From Trichodelitschia bisporula (lineage: Eukaryota > Ascomycota > Dothideomycetes > Phaeotrichales > Phaeotrichaceae), in NCBI GenBank assembly GCA_010356995.1, contig ML996703.1, positions 186,001 to 250,000 on the forward strand: DNA of 64,000 bases. The letters are read 5' to 3'. Each line of letters opens with the position of its first letter. The stretch's first letter is position 1. Positions 11,325 through 23,136 of this stretch are shown here, piece after piece. The notes below the pieces were generated by a model. It was not told the origin of the DNA and made no database searches. It saw nothing but the letters and a program-made list of their open reading frames with translations. Made by a program: the position numbers and the translations under genes.

Positions 11325-12512
11325 ATGAGTTCCATTCCGGCAAAAAGTGCTTTCGACACTGGCCCCAGGCCCACTAGCATCGCGGTGAAGGTGCGTGAAC
11401 GCCAATCCTTCAAGCCCAGTCCCGCAGACTAACCACCGTCACAGTTTTCGGGAGCCTGCCCTTTCTCCGCAGACCTTGACGTGAAGCTCCAGGCCGCGTT
11501 CGAGGGCCATGGAAGCCCGCCGACAAGCGCGCAACCATCCGCAAGCACCATCTCGCAAGATGGACAGCAGGCGCCGACGGCACACGCGCTCCCGCAGCAC
11601 GTCCTCGACACGCTCCCTGTCTTCCGGCACGACAGCGACCCCGCTCACACGGTCGTCTTCATCGAGAGCGACCTGAAGGGGTACTTGCAAGTCGATCTGG
11701 ACGTGTCGCGGCTGAACAAGATCCACAGCTCGCTCTGGATGTGCGGTCGACCGCTGAACGCGCGCGGCCTGCACCGGCAGGAGATGATGGGGCGCACCGT
11801 TCTACGGACGGAGCAGGCCGATCTACATCTGTTGTACGGCGACGCGCTGTTCCTGAAGCCGCTGCCCACATATCTGCTCTCGAAGGCTGCGTGGGACACG
11901 TACCTCAACGACGACGAGCACCTCCACAAAGATGCATGCGGGTTCTTGCTTTCGTACACTTGGCTGGTGCGCTCGCCGTTGGATTTTGCGCGCGCCGAGA
12001 AACTGCACCTCCTCCCCCATGGACTAACGTGGTTGCTTTGGAAGCGACTTGTCTGGGAGTTCCTAAACAGCATTGATCCCAACTCGCTGCACCAGGTCAA
12101 CAAGCGGTACCACTTTGGCGAGCTGCGGCTGGGACGCATCAACACCATCTACCGCGTCAACCCGCGCTTCGTCTTCCAGTACTTTGTGCGCGGCTATCTC
12201 TACGGGTACAACCGGTATGCAGTCTTCTTCCAACGCAACGTAGGATGGGTGCTCGTCGTGTTTGTGTGGTTCTCCTTGATCCTGTCAGCCATGCAGGTGG
12301 GCGTTGCCGTCGATCCGCTGCAGGAGAGTGTGTCGTTTAAAAAGGCTAGCTACGGCTTTGTGGTCTTTTCCATCGTTTCAGTAGCGGCATTGCTGGTGTT
12401 TGTGGGAGTTGTATTTGCAACCATTTTCCTCTTTAACATGGTGGCTGCTGTCTCTCATTCGAGGTCGGAGGAACTGCGGAGGGCCAAGTTGGCGGAGGCA
12501 AAGAGCGAGTAG
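11325..12512 (+). CDS. Fungal conserved two-helix membrane protein (DUF6601-like)
   Basis: A 377-aa protein that I match from memory to the fungal DUF6601 family, whose members are often mislabelled subtilisin-like protease; no protease motif is present. Exons are 11325-11390 and 11445-12512. The 54-nt intron has an ACTAAC branch point just before its acceptor. The first exon is needed because the large exon has no early ATG; it encodes MSSIPAKSAFDTGPRPTS. Family-like segments are LNKIHSSLWMCGRPL, LHLLYGDALFLKPLP, VNKRYHFGELRLGRIN and GYLYGYNRYAVFFQRN. Two membrane segments follow near the C-terminus (WVLVVFVWFSLILSAMQVGV and a second rich in Val and Phe), ending in a basic cytosolic tail. 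Function unknown. It is convergent with the STAND gene, with 52 nt between stops. Confidence 0.8.
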
Positions 12513-12564
12513 AACTAAATGGCACGCATGGGACGGTGTTTTTGAATAGGCACAACAGTCATCA

Positions 12565-15500
12565 TTACGGCGGGCGAGGGATATCATGATCTCGCATTGG
12601 CAATATCCTCACCATTCCGCTTCCCATCTTGATCTTCCAGGCCCGGACTACATCTTCAGCCCAGTCGTCGAGCAGAACTTTCCGTCCGGCACTTCCCTCG
12701 TCCAAAAATGTCATCACCGCTGAACCCTGCTTCCACCTCCAGAACGCGCCGGCAACGATCCGGACCCGGCTGGCAACGCTCCCGACAGTGGCGGCATCGC
12801 TCGCGGCATCGCTCGCGGCATCTGCCTCATCCAAAGATGTCTTCTCCGCCGGCTCCTCGGGGATGAGAGTCTGACAACCCTCTTTGTACAGCCAGTTCTT
12901 GCGCGGAGTACGCAAGAAATCGTGCTTGGAATTGCAGACGTGAACCGCCAGAGTGCTGTCGCCCGAGTTGCGGAACTTTTGGTAACAAGGCTCGCAGAAG
13001 ATGACATCTTCGCAGCTCATACAGTGGTATGCCACGTCATGTTTAGAGTGAAAATGCGTCATTCCAAAATTGGAACCCAGACTGTTCGCACAGGAGGTAT
13101 TGACGCAATCCCGTTGCCATGACCGGGTGAACCGGCTCAACGAAAGAGCGATCTCAGCTTCCGGGATATTGCCAGTCAGAAACAACACCACCGCCATATG
13201 CCGGTACCTTGTGCATCTGCTGCCAGTTAGACATATGGATTCTCGGTCCCAGCTCATAGCCTTATATAATCTGGCATGTGCCTGGGTCTGGCGGCCGCAG
13301 CGTATGTAGATGCGAGCGACGAGTATGTCGATAGTCGATTCGCTTTTCTTATGGTGGCTCATGTCGGCCCCGGCTGAACGCAGCCCCAGGCGGAGATGCT
13401 TGAACACTTCCAATAACTCTTCAGCCAACGTGCCACCAGCCAGCAGAGCCACTTCGTGCAAGTGCACGACAAAAAGCGGGAATGACTCCATCAAGAACGA
13501 CATCATTTGGGAATACGAGTACTTGTCGTCTTCATTCCTGGTGCGCTCGCATGACCGTAACAGCTTGGGAATGGAAAAGATACTCTTTTGCCATAATTTG
13601 ACGGCCGTCTCCTTCTCGTTCTGGAAACATCGGTAAAGAAGTGCCAGATGGCAGCGCAGCAGGGCCGTAGACATCACAAAAGCATCCCGGGAAGAGGAGT
13701 ACCAGGGATCCTCATCCATTATCTTGGAGTACCAAGGGGGCTCATCCGTTTTTTGGTCAGGACGCTGTATTCCGTCCAAGATTTGCTGATCTTATGTTCG
13801 AATATCTCGATCAGTTTTGGCATTTCGCCAGTCCTATGCGCAGCATAACCCAGGGCATTCGTTTCATCAAGGCCTTCGGCACCACATATCAAGTGGCAGA
13901 GCTTCAAACGGATCCAGTCTCCGGCTGCGTCAACACCACAAGTCTTCAACAGCTCCATGACACCCATATAATCACACAGTAGATCCGCTATCGAGTATAC
14001 GGTGCTGCTGTTGGCTTTGTCCAAGCTCAGAGACGCGTGGAAAGCTCCCGTAGCCCCTCTGGTGTCCCCTTGACACCATCGAATCTTTCCGAGTGCGTTA
14101 TAGAGTGCGGGACTGGGTTGGTCTTGTGCAATATAAACAATACTTGGCTCCGCGGAATAAATACAGCTGAAATCGAGGTGGTGTTGGAGAAGTATGTCCT
14201 TCAGGAACTCCTCTTGGCCTGTGGCTGTTGCAAGTTTTTTGGCTTTCTTATATTCCTCTCCCGCCAGATGCGCGAAGAGAATATCTCGCGTTATGGAGCG
14301 AGCAACGTTGCAATGCCTCTTGATCGTCATTTCTGGAGCCACAAGATTGGCTAAGAAGGTGTATGGATTGCTCTGCGCACCTTCCGGATATCGCATAGAC
14401 CCGTACCACTGCGGCATGTGCTGGCTCATATCACGGGGAAAGGGAATGAGATCCGTCTGCCATCGTCAGTGATTGCCAGGCCGCTTGATCTCTTAAATCT
14501 CATAGAGACACGCAAAACCATGCTATCCTGAATCTCTCGTCCTCGTTCCCTTCGTAATCAAGCCACTCTGTGATGCAGACCATCGAAACAGATACAAGAA
14601 GCATCGCGGGGTGCTCAACTATTTTATGAGCCCACTCAAGAATGTCCGGTGCCAGTGTGCGAGGCCGCAGCTCGACAGCGCGCTTGAGCCATTTCAGCAC
14701 GGTCGCGCGAGTGGGATGCATCAAAACAATGCTGAAGCCAAAGAAAAGGTGTTCGGATGAAAATGAGGAGGCATAGATTGTTTTGGGGTACCAAATTTTC
14801 TTTATAGTCAGCTCAGATCTGAACATTTCGGCAAGAGACTCGACTACCAGAGCCGTGCTCTCAGCCGAGACAGTTTTTTCGTCCAAGTCAGACAGCCATG
14901 TCAGGAAGTTGCTGAGGGTCCACTCCCACAGCGAACGGGGCGGATCGCTTACTTGATACATTATCCTCCGCATGTGAAGTACACGGTACATTGGGAAATC
15001 ACAAGCGCTGATGACCAGGCTGCTTTTCGTGCTTGAGTTGCGGAGATAGTCGCCGAGTGAAGCATGGCGCAAATAGACATATGTACTATTGAGCCGCATC
15101 TCTTCGTCCTTATCGGCTGCTTCATTGTCGCTCTCAGACTCCGAATCCAGTCCGTCCAGTTCATCTTTAGAGGCATGTGCGTCCTCTAAAGAGCTGCGTG
15201 GTACATTGCCATCCACCCTGAATTCGTCCTCACCGACTGCTTCATTGTCGGTCTCAGACTCGGAATCCAGTTCGTCGAGGAAAGCGGAGTCCTCAGCAAC
15301 AAAAAGGGAGGAGCATGTCCTGGCAATTATGGTCTCAGCATCGAACAGCTCGTCTTTGGTTGCACATCGAATAATGTCATTGAGTAAAAGCGAGAACGAC
15401 CCATTAGAGTGCACCACGAAGGAAAACAGCTCCCGTGGCTGTGCCGCTACCTTGCTGCTGGCCTGATCCTCAATGCGGCTAAAAATTCTGTCGTACGGCG

Positions 15501-17345
15501 CCGTGAGGTCTGAGGGCGTGCTTTCCAGCATCTTCAGAAGTCTCTTCGGCTGCTTGATGTCTCCGGCTTCCCGGTACATGAGATCCACCCACAGGAACAT
15601 GCCGTCGGCCTTGTGACGTAAAAGGCTCGTGACTTGTTGACGGAACTTCCTGGATTTGCTGATTTTGATGTACATGTCGTACTTGTCATCGATGAAGCGC
15701 ACGATGTCGGCAAAGTTTGATTCACTCGACACTCCGATGGTACTGAGAGACACTTCGCCGATCTTCTGGACAAAATGTATCATTTCCGGACGCCCAGCAA
15801 AGAGAACCTTAACCCTCACTCCGTCTCGTAGACTGTCCCGAAGTAGGTCGAGAAATCGTCTGGTGTCTTCATGGACCGCTTCGTCGATGCCGTCGAAAAC
15901 GAGTGTGAGGTTGCAAGGTGAGCTCGGCCCGAATGCAGAGACGATATAATCATTCCATACGCTGCTTATTGTCGCCATGCTATGGGTTGGTGACTTGCTG
16001 CACGTTTGAGTGGCAAGCACACGAAAGCGCTCATTGCGGTCCGCAATCTGATAGACCATGGTACAAAGTGCGCTGAGTACTGACTGCATTCTAGGGTCGT
16101 TGTCGTGGAAGTAGTAGTATCCAACCGCATCTCGGCCGGACTGCTGATCCGCTTTCTCAAGCAGGCGTTCGATTGCTTTGGTAGACAACAAGGACTTTCC
16201 GCACCCGGGGCCTCCTGATAGCAATAGCACAGGCTTGGAGACACGCTCCCACTCAGGAAAGGCTGGCTCCTCAAAGGTCCAGGTCGCTGTTCCACGCAGA
16301 AGCTTCCGTCTCACTTCCTCATAGTCCGTGACAGACTGGGAATTCATATGTCTGTGAATAGTCGGCAAGTCCCCGGGTCTTGGTGGGGTTGTTATCGCTG
16401 TAAGATCAGCATAGAACTTTGCGTTTTGGGGGGGGGGCGTACCGGTATGAATTTCTTGAACCTTATCGGCAACGTTGACAACAACGTGTTTAACGAAATT
16501 GACCGCATCCAGGGCGTCTTTGGCACACACAAATGCGTGCTTCTAAACCAGCCGGTCCTCCTGAGAAAGCGCCAACTGCAGATGCTTGTAGGCGGCGGTG
16601 AGCTCCTTGTTTTCGCCGGCAATGTTCCTGGCAAACCCGCCTACACTATCAGCATTGCTTATTGATGAGAGCAACTTACCAATTCTCCCACGCTTCATCG
16701 CCTTCATGGACAGTCCGATGATTGTTATAATTGTCGTGAAAATGTCCGTGATACACCGCCGAATTTCTGGAGTATGGGGGATATGGCCCTTCAAGACGTT
16801 GAGACCACCGAGGAAAGCATTCAGCTCATCGAAAATGACCAGAAGCTTGTCGTAGTCGGCCGACACATTATTTGCAGCCTTTGGGGTCAGTCGACAGTCG
16901 GTGATACGCAAGAATACTTACATCGACCAAAAGCGTTATCGCCGTGAAGACTGCAGAACTTGCCGGGAAGACCTGGATTCATCAGTATTCTTGCCAGCCC
17001 TGAGCGGTTGTCCTACATTTCGAAGCACCCGACGCAATCTTTGCTAGAATCTTCAAGGGGATCTAGGAAGTTCTTGAGCACTGAGCGGAACTTGGTAATT
17101 CTTTCACCGTCGTGGCGCCACTTTTTGAACTTGCTCTCATTCTCCACCGTCTCCTTCAAGACGTCGTCCGCGGTGCTGAACCGGCGGAGGGATTCGTCGA
17201 AGAGGCCCACGCCTGTTGCATCGCGGAAATTCTTGACAGCGTCCCACGGACCTGCAATGCCGTCCCGATCAGACACCGCAGTGTCCTCATCAGTCATCGC
17301 AATGTTGTCCCGGTCAGTCATCGCAATATCGTTCGAATCAGTCAT
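12565..17345 (-). pseudogene. STAND/NLR receptor (Goodbye-NACHT-TPR-ZZ), apparently broken
   Basis: NLR-type signal-transduction NTPase of the kind fungi use in non-self recognition. The N-terminus (from 17345) has Met-Thr-Asp repeats, then a Goodbye-type domain (GPWDAVKNFRDATGVGLF; VFPASSAVFTAITLLVDAAN). The NACHT domain has Walker A LLLSGGPGCGKSLLSTKA and Walker B LTLVFDGIDEA. After a helical middle come TPR-like repeats and a ZZ-like finger (YHCMSCEDVIFCEPCYQKF). Clean introns are 16921-16879 and 14511-14457; a 45-nt one at 16442-16398 is possible. The first intron, near 17020-16970, has an uncertain junction. There are two breaks. An in-frame TAG (16543-16545) sits between Goodbye and NACHT. 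A one-base shift lies at a six-T run (13749-13754), where one more base would restore the frame. Either true decay or assembly error could explain them. Confidence 0.65.
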
Positions 17346-18534
17346 CCTGTCTCGCTCGCGATTTGGTGTTGTTCGAGTATGAAATGGTGGAGTTCTTCCT
17401 TTCTCTCAGCGGCGGGGCATATACCCAGTCCTTGTTGAGCCGCAGGTTGGCTGTGCAAAGGCAATGCAGCGACTGAGAGATGGACACAGATTGGCAGCAG
17501 CAGTATACAGGTAGGGCTGGGGGTCGGGCTGTGTGCATGATAATGGCTATGTGTATGATTGCAGCTGTGAGTCCCGGAAGGAGATCATGCTCCCAGCACA
17601 GCCTTGTGGTAATGGCAGCATATCTACGGAGTATATGGCCGCTTTACAACATACGGATGTACAGGTCAAAGAGTGGGGAGGTACGCAATCATATCTTGAC
17701 GGAGGCTGGTGGTGGAAAGCGAGGGCAGGGTTTGGTCCGGGTGGCGGTAGTACTTGACGGCCATGAGTGGTGACTTTGAGTGGTGACTTTGAGTGGTGAC
17801 TTTGAGTGGTGACTTTGAGTGGTGCCTATGAACGATGACTACGAGTGATGCCTATTCAGCGGAAATAGGCTTGATACGTGCAACAGCCTACTGTGTAAAG
17901 TGAAGATTGAGAAAGACGAGGAAGGGAAGAGAGGATCAAAGGAGGATGCCGTGACCGCCAAAACCAGGCAAAGAGGGGCCAAGGGGTCACAGCTTCTCTC
18001 TCTGATAGTCTCTGCTCTTGTCCAGCCAGACCTTCGAATGGGAGCGGCAACAAGTTTTTCGGAAGGCGGCAACGAATTTTTCGGGGGACCCTTCGGCATA
18101 TCAGGAAGCGGGCTTAGTCAGCCACGTACGTTCTATAACTACTTTCTCGACCGCCATGCCCAGCTTTCGAGACAGCAACATCTCGGAGCAACTCTCTTCA
18201 TGGCCCTTAGAAGCCATTCACTTTGAATGTGCATGGGAAATCAACAAAAGATATACAAAGTCATGATAGTATTCGTACATGGAGTACCCTGCTCTGCTTG
18301 GCGCATTTCAGCTGAGCCCTTGTCGATGGAACAGTCGACGCCATTTCTCGGCCTTCTCGTCATGCCAATAAGCGCGCTGAGCCTCGAGCCATCTTTCATG
18401 GCGACGTCACGGATGTGTAGTCTCTGGAGTCTGCCGCCCACGCGAAAGGTTGATGAGAGTGGCAAGTTTCCTATGCCTTGATCGCAAGCGTCGTCAGTAG
18501 AACGGAGAGCGTGGTCACCCAACTCTGAACAGTA
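17346..18534. other. Upstream of the STAND gene; minisatellite, no gene seen
   Basis: Holds the promoter side of the STAND gene and a 13-nt minisatellite. Short frames on both strands between 17900 and 18530 lack any recognisable domain and look like chance. Confidence 0.4.
17765..17855 (+). repeat. 13-nt minisatellite
   Basis: Four exact copies of GAGTGGTGACTTT (17765-17816), followed by about three diverged copies. Confidence 0.9.
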
Positions 18535-19635
18535 TGGCACAGGTGATGAATCTGAACGGAGGCAACCGCCCCAACGACTACATACCGCCTACTGGTGTAG
18601 TGGATGTGGGGGTGTGCAAGCTCCAATCATCGGTTATACGTCCACTACTGGGAAATGTAAGGCGCAACGACCCCCATTCGAGCTGATATTGACGGAGCAG
18701 GGGAGCCGGTGTCCTGCTTCACGAACAGCGCCCTTAGCATTACGAACACATACAGGACATTCTCAAGCTCTCTCGCGGGCTGTTGCTTGTATGGTCTCAC
18801 GAGCTGTGCAACTCCCGCCGTCTGCATGGGATCTCAAATATTGTTCCTTGATGGTATCTCATATGCGACGGTGACTTGGTAGTTTTGCCTACGGATGGTA
18901 CTTATAGGACTTTGCAAGCTGATGTCCCGCAGCTCATATCCCTCGGTATGTCACACTGTGGTGGTCCATTCTGACCTTGACGACCTATCTCCGCGTCTGA
19001 TATATGCATGCCTCACTGAGAACAAGGCGGCCTTCCGAAAGTTTCCCGACATCACGAACGGTGAGTGTTAGTCTGCTGTCGTTGTTGACAGGTTCACAGG
19101 CTCATTTATCGACTTGAAAAGGACGTCCAGCATTCCACGAAGTCCCTCGCATAGGATCTACCTCGCAAAAGTAAGCGACTGACGTCTTGCAGCTGCTGCC
19201 ACGAGTAGCAATACACCAAATATCACCAGCACGAGTCCGCTATCGCCTCCGCCATCACCAGTTCCCCTACTACATCACTCCCGCGCATGAATCGCCGCGG
19301 CGGTAGTCGTCCACATTGCATTAATTGCCCTTGTCGTCATTATGATCTGGCGCATTCGCGTCCGTAGGCGGCGCCAAAATGCTCTGCCGCCTGCGGCTCC
19401 TCCAGACGCAAGCTTGTAAGGCCAGGGTGCAACGGCTGAATGGCAAAAGCCAGAACTTCCGGTCTCCGAACCTGTTCCATCGGTGGCGACGTCTCCAAGC
19501 CCCGGCGCTCCCTCCTCGTCACGTCCACCCAGCTCCTTGATGGGTACACCGCAGGTGAAACGAAAGCCGGTTGCGAGCTTGATGAACGGCCCGGCCGAGC
19601 TTCATGCCAATAACTGCGTTGAACTTGGTGGATGA
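18535..19635 (+). pseudogene. Decayed gene for a single-pass Cys-containing membrane protein
   Basis: The 3' half is clear. One frame from about 19188 reads a Ser/Thr/Pro-rich stalk (TSSNTPNITSTSPLSPPPS), a membrane segment (IALIALVVIMIW), a basic stop-transfer patch (RIRVRRRRQNALPP) and a cytosolic tail (EWQKPELPVSEPVPSVATS) ending in CVELGG and TGA at 19633. Two in-frame stops interrupt it: TGA at 19288-19290 and TAA at 19417-19419. Upstream, 18690-18890 encodes a Cys-containing segment (AGCCLYGLTSCATPAVC) ending at a TAG, and ATG 18535 could be the old start. The layout is that of the common fungal family with a Cys-rich ectodomain, one helix and a short tail, possibly a sensor. Both stops can arise by single C-to-T or G-to-A changes. 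The 5' part is too worn to model. Confidence 0.5.
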
Positions 19636-20241
19636 ATGGCTGGTTCCGGTATCGGCAGTGACGTTATCCGCGAATTTGGACATCTTGCTAGGAACTTTGG
19701 GTGGGTTGCTGTATTTGGGATCACCTCCAGTTTGATATCTCTGTGTTTAGTCACTTCATGGTTCATTTTCCCCTTTACCATCAGCTAATGCAGAACTTCG
19801 TCACTGTTCTGCTCGGCATGTCGCTGTAAGGCTGTAATCAACGCTAGAACTAGCGCGGCCCGGTCCTCTTTAGGGGGCCAAGAGGGCCTGAACCCCAGAT
19901 TCCGGCGCCCTGCAGGTCCCGACTCCAAACGGCAAACACGAGCCAATGCGATCCTGCATCCAGGCAGCCGTCCAAAGCAAAAGCTAAATGATCAGTTCCC
20001 ATGAAAAAGCAGTTGAATATGGTCAGATTCTGTCCTTTGACATGATGTCCACTTTTTGCGCCACAAGTTTTGATTGGTTTGTCAGTTATCTCTTGTCCGC
20101 TAGCGGGCAGATTAATCGCCCGCAGCCGCGCAGTATGCAGCAGCGGTGGTGTACTTGGCTGCCTATATCAACAGGATTTCCGGCTTGACCACAAACATTA
20201 CGGATGTACTTTCTCCTTCTCACTAAATAACCACTATCACA
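19636..20241. other. Promoter region of the SDR gene
   Basis: No gene seen. The last 150 bases contain a TATA-like CCTATATCAAC at about 20161 and a leader ending in CACTATCACA just before the SDR start. Confidence 0.4.
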
Positions 20242-21224
20242 ATGGTAACCTTCAGCTTCAACCCCGAGACGGACATTCCCGACCTCTCAGGCAAAGTGAT
20301 CGTCATCACCGGTGGTACGATAACCCCCAAACCGCCCCTTCTACAAAAGCTAATTCTCCAGCCACCTCGGGTATCGGCCGCGTAGCCGCCCGCGCCTTCG
20401 CAAAGCACAACCCAGCCTTCATCTGGCTCAGCGGCCGCAGTGCCTCGCGAGCTGACGCCGTAATCGCCGAGCTCAACGCCATATCTCCGACCACGCGCAC
20501 CGCCTTCCTCCCCTGCGATCTCAGCTCCCTCTCCTCCGTCGCCGCTGCCGCAGACACCGTGCTCGCCGGTCCAGCAAACTCAACCCCGCGCCTCGATATC
20601 CTCATGTGCAACGCCGGCGTCGCCACTCTGCCAACCGGGCTGTCGGCGGACGGGTACGAGGTCCAGTTCGCGACGAACCACCTGGGGCATGCGCTGCTTA
20701 TCCGAAAACTGCTGCCGCTGGTGGAGAAGGCGCCGGACCCGCGCGTTGTGGTGCTCACGTCGCTGGCTTTCAATATGGCGGGTGGGATCCCGTTTGACAA
20801 GTTGCGTACAACGCAGAGTATGATGTTTGGGAAGTGGAGGCGCTATGGGCAGAGTAAGCTGGCGAATCTGCTGTACTCGCGCGAACTTGCGAAGAGATAC
20901 CCTAACGTTACTGTTGTGTGCGTTCATCCTGGGGTCGTTATGACGGAGATGGTGGCAACCATGTCGTGGATCAATTGGGCGATCGTGCAGGTGACTACCT
21001 TCTGGTACCAGTTGACGCTGGAGCAGGGCGCGTATAATCAGCTGTGGGCGTCGGTGGTGCCGAAGGACCAGGTCACTAGCGGCGCGTTTTATGAGCCTGT
21101 CGGCAAGTCATCTACGCCGCAGACTGCGACGGCGAAGCATGACGGGCTTGCGCTAAAGCTTTGGGAGTGGACGGAGAAGGAGTTGGAGAAGTATCTCGCC
21201 GGTGGTGCCGATACCCGTTTGTAG
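20242..21224 (+). CDS. Short-chain dehydrogenase/reductase (retinol-dehydrogenase-like)
   Basis: NAD(P)-dependent oxidoreductase of the classical SDR fold, 311 aa. Exons are 20242-20314 and 20362-21224, with a 47-nt intron. Splicing turns the unspliced frame into the cofactor motif VIVITGATSGIGR (TGxxxGxG, about residues 19-31). Other signatures are LPCDLSS, which contacts the adenine, MCNAG, catalytic Ser in VVLTSLAFNM, and YxxxK as RYGQSKLANLLYS, followed by VCVHPGVVMTEM. All catalytic residues are present. The opening FNPETDIPDLSGKV is typical of fungal members. A longer upstream frame from 20070 is an unspliced shadow. The substrate cannot be told. It converges on the glyoxalase-like gene with 170 nt between stops. 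Confidence 0.92.
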
Positions 21225-21394
21225 CTTGAAATTGTATACTCGGTACCCTGGTTGACAGTCCGATGATAAGTGTACACCGCACGCAACTTGAGTTGAAGTC
21301 CCTAGAGAATACAGTGGTCGTATCGTAGGCCAACCCGAATAGGAGCCGATCCTTACTCTTCCACTCATGCAGTCAGCACCCTAATCCACAGGCT

Positions 21395-22207
21395 CTACTT
21401 CTCAAACCCTATTTCCACCTTTCTCCCTCCACCGAGATCAACGATCTCAACCCTCTCCCACCCTTCCTCCCCAACCCGAATCGTAACTCCTGCAAACGCC
21501 AGCGCTCCCTTCCCCAAGCCCTCCAGAAGTATCTCTTCGCCTTTCCCCACCTCACTCAACACCACCACCACCTCTCCACCCCCAACTTCCGCAACCCCAA
21601 ACCTCCACCCCCCATCAACCTTCACACCCTCCCCAAAAATTGCCTCATACACCCCCCTCAGCCCCTCCACATCCCCTCCCCGCCCCACAACCCTAACCTC
21701 CTTAACCCCCATCGCCCCAGACGCATGCACCGCCTTCCTAACCCCCGGCACCCGAACCTCCCTCGGCGTAACATCATGACACCAGAACGGCACCGCGCCG
21801 CGCGCCGCCCCCGTCGGGAACGTAACCTCCCACCTGACGCCAACGCCATCAGGCCGAGTCCGGCCACCCGCCACCGGCGGCGCGTACCCAACCCCAGCGT
21901 CAAGCCCGGCCAGCCGCTCCCGCACGTGCTGCACATCAGCAGATCCGCCCGGGGAAGTAAGCGCCCAGTCGATCCACCCGGACCGTTTGTCGGCCCACCA
22001 GTGCGGGGAGCGGGGGGGCGGAGCCTCCGGCACGAAGGCGATGAGCTCGATGTAGGTGCCTGAGGGGAGGATGATGAGTTTGTTTTCGGTGAGGCCGTCG
22101 ACGTGGGTTCCGCCGGGGGTGATGGTGAAGGGGTATGTTAGGGAGGGGGGGAGGGAGGTGAGGAGGGCGTGGGGGACGAGGAAAATTAGGTGGTCTAGTT
22201 GTGGCAT
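21395..22207 (-). CDS. Glyoxalase-like domain protein
   Basis: Single-exon 270-aa protein of the glyoxalase-like/vicinal-oxygen-chelate fold (the fungal Glyoxalase_3 type). The start is the ATG giving MPQLDHLIFLVPHALL, because homologues begin directly with the first beta strand; an extra 40 residues upstream in frame are probably leader. Motifs are LDHLIFLVP (first metal-type His), GGTHVDGLTENKLIILPSG and YIELIAF. A Trp/His patch follows (SPHWWADKRSGWIDWAL), then a second half with FWCHDVTPREVRVP. The substrate is unknown; members often act on, or protect against, reactive metabolites. It is convergent with the SDR gene. Confidence 0.82.
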   Translation of the reverse strand: MPQLDHLIFLVPHALLTSLPPSLTYPFTITPGGTHVDGLTENKLIILPSGTYIELIAFVPEAPPPRSPHWWADKRSGWIDWALTSPGGSADVQHVRERLAGLDAGVGYAPPVAGGRTRPDGVGVRWEVTFPTGAARGAVPFWCHDVTPREVRVPGVRKAVHASGAMGVKEVRVVGRGGDVEGLRGVYEAIFGEGVKVDGGWRFGVAEVGGGEVVVVLSEVGKGEEILLEGLGKGALAFAGVTIRVGEEGWERVEIVDLGGGRKVEIGFEK

Positions 22208-23136
22208 TTTGGGAGTTGGGTTGGTGTTGGAAAGGGTGTCTGCGGCCTTATGTAGCAAGCGGGAGTCGGCTTGATTCGTGATCCGCGCTGACTCCCTCTG
22301 CATGATGCCCTGGATCCCTGCTGGCATGGGCTGGTGTGGGGAAGCCGATGTCGGGCTTGGTATGATGCGTGCGGAGCAGATTTACGTCGATTGTTGCTCT
22401 CGTTGACCATCATACGACGATAGTATTGTTTTACGAGCGCTCTTTTGCCTATGTTTGTGAGTTTCTGCAGCTCCGAAACCCATGGTTGTGGTGAATGTAA
22501 GAGGATAAAGTTGCGGAATCAATCAATTTGCTTAACCCGATGCCTGGTGCAACTGTTACAGCCTTGTCCCGTGTCGAGGACTTACGGAGGCCGGATAATG
22601 CTGGCAGCGGAGTCGGGATGTCAAACCTGCAATGACCAGAATTTGCGCTACATATTTTGGGGATGCATGTCGGGATGAAAGCAGAGGAAGGGCAGACATC
22701 ATTGAGCGAGGACTTTCACTCGACGTTGAGGCAAGGCTACGAGTAAAACTAATCCTCAAATGGGATTGGTCAATGGCCGTCAGGGGGCCACGCAGAAGAG
22801 GTTGCGTCCGCCTTGCCCTAATGATTTTGCGGACAGGGGCCACCACGACCTTTTCGCATGGCCCTCCGGTGGGTTCCTCTTCAAGACTTCAAAATAAACT
22901 CCAGGTCCAAGGAGCAGACGGTCGCTAGTGGATTATATTGCACGTGCCAGCAATGCGCCACCTTGTCACGGAAGGTGCGGTTGCACCTGCCGCTTCTACT
23001 GGCAACATCTGCGCATATTGATATAGAACCAGAGCCGGCGGTCTATACTCGACAAACAATCCAACAAATCTTTCATTCATTCTTCCCCCCCAACCACCAC
23101 GCCCATTGTCAGAAAATCATATCTCGAACCACAATC
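22208..23136. other. Intergenic region, nothing recognised
   Basis: Holds the promoter of the glyoxalase-like gene and, at its right end, that of the first paralogue of the 23-27 kb cluster (TATA-like TTGATATAGAAC near 23020, CA-rich leader to 23136). No other gene or repeat was seen. Confidence 0.4.

Noticed and set aside
20070-20241. Upstream in-frame extension of the SDR frame
   Set aside because: It reads through the intron and lacks the Rossmann start; ATG 20242 plus the 47-nt intron restores the TGxxxGxG motif.
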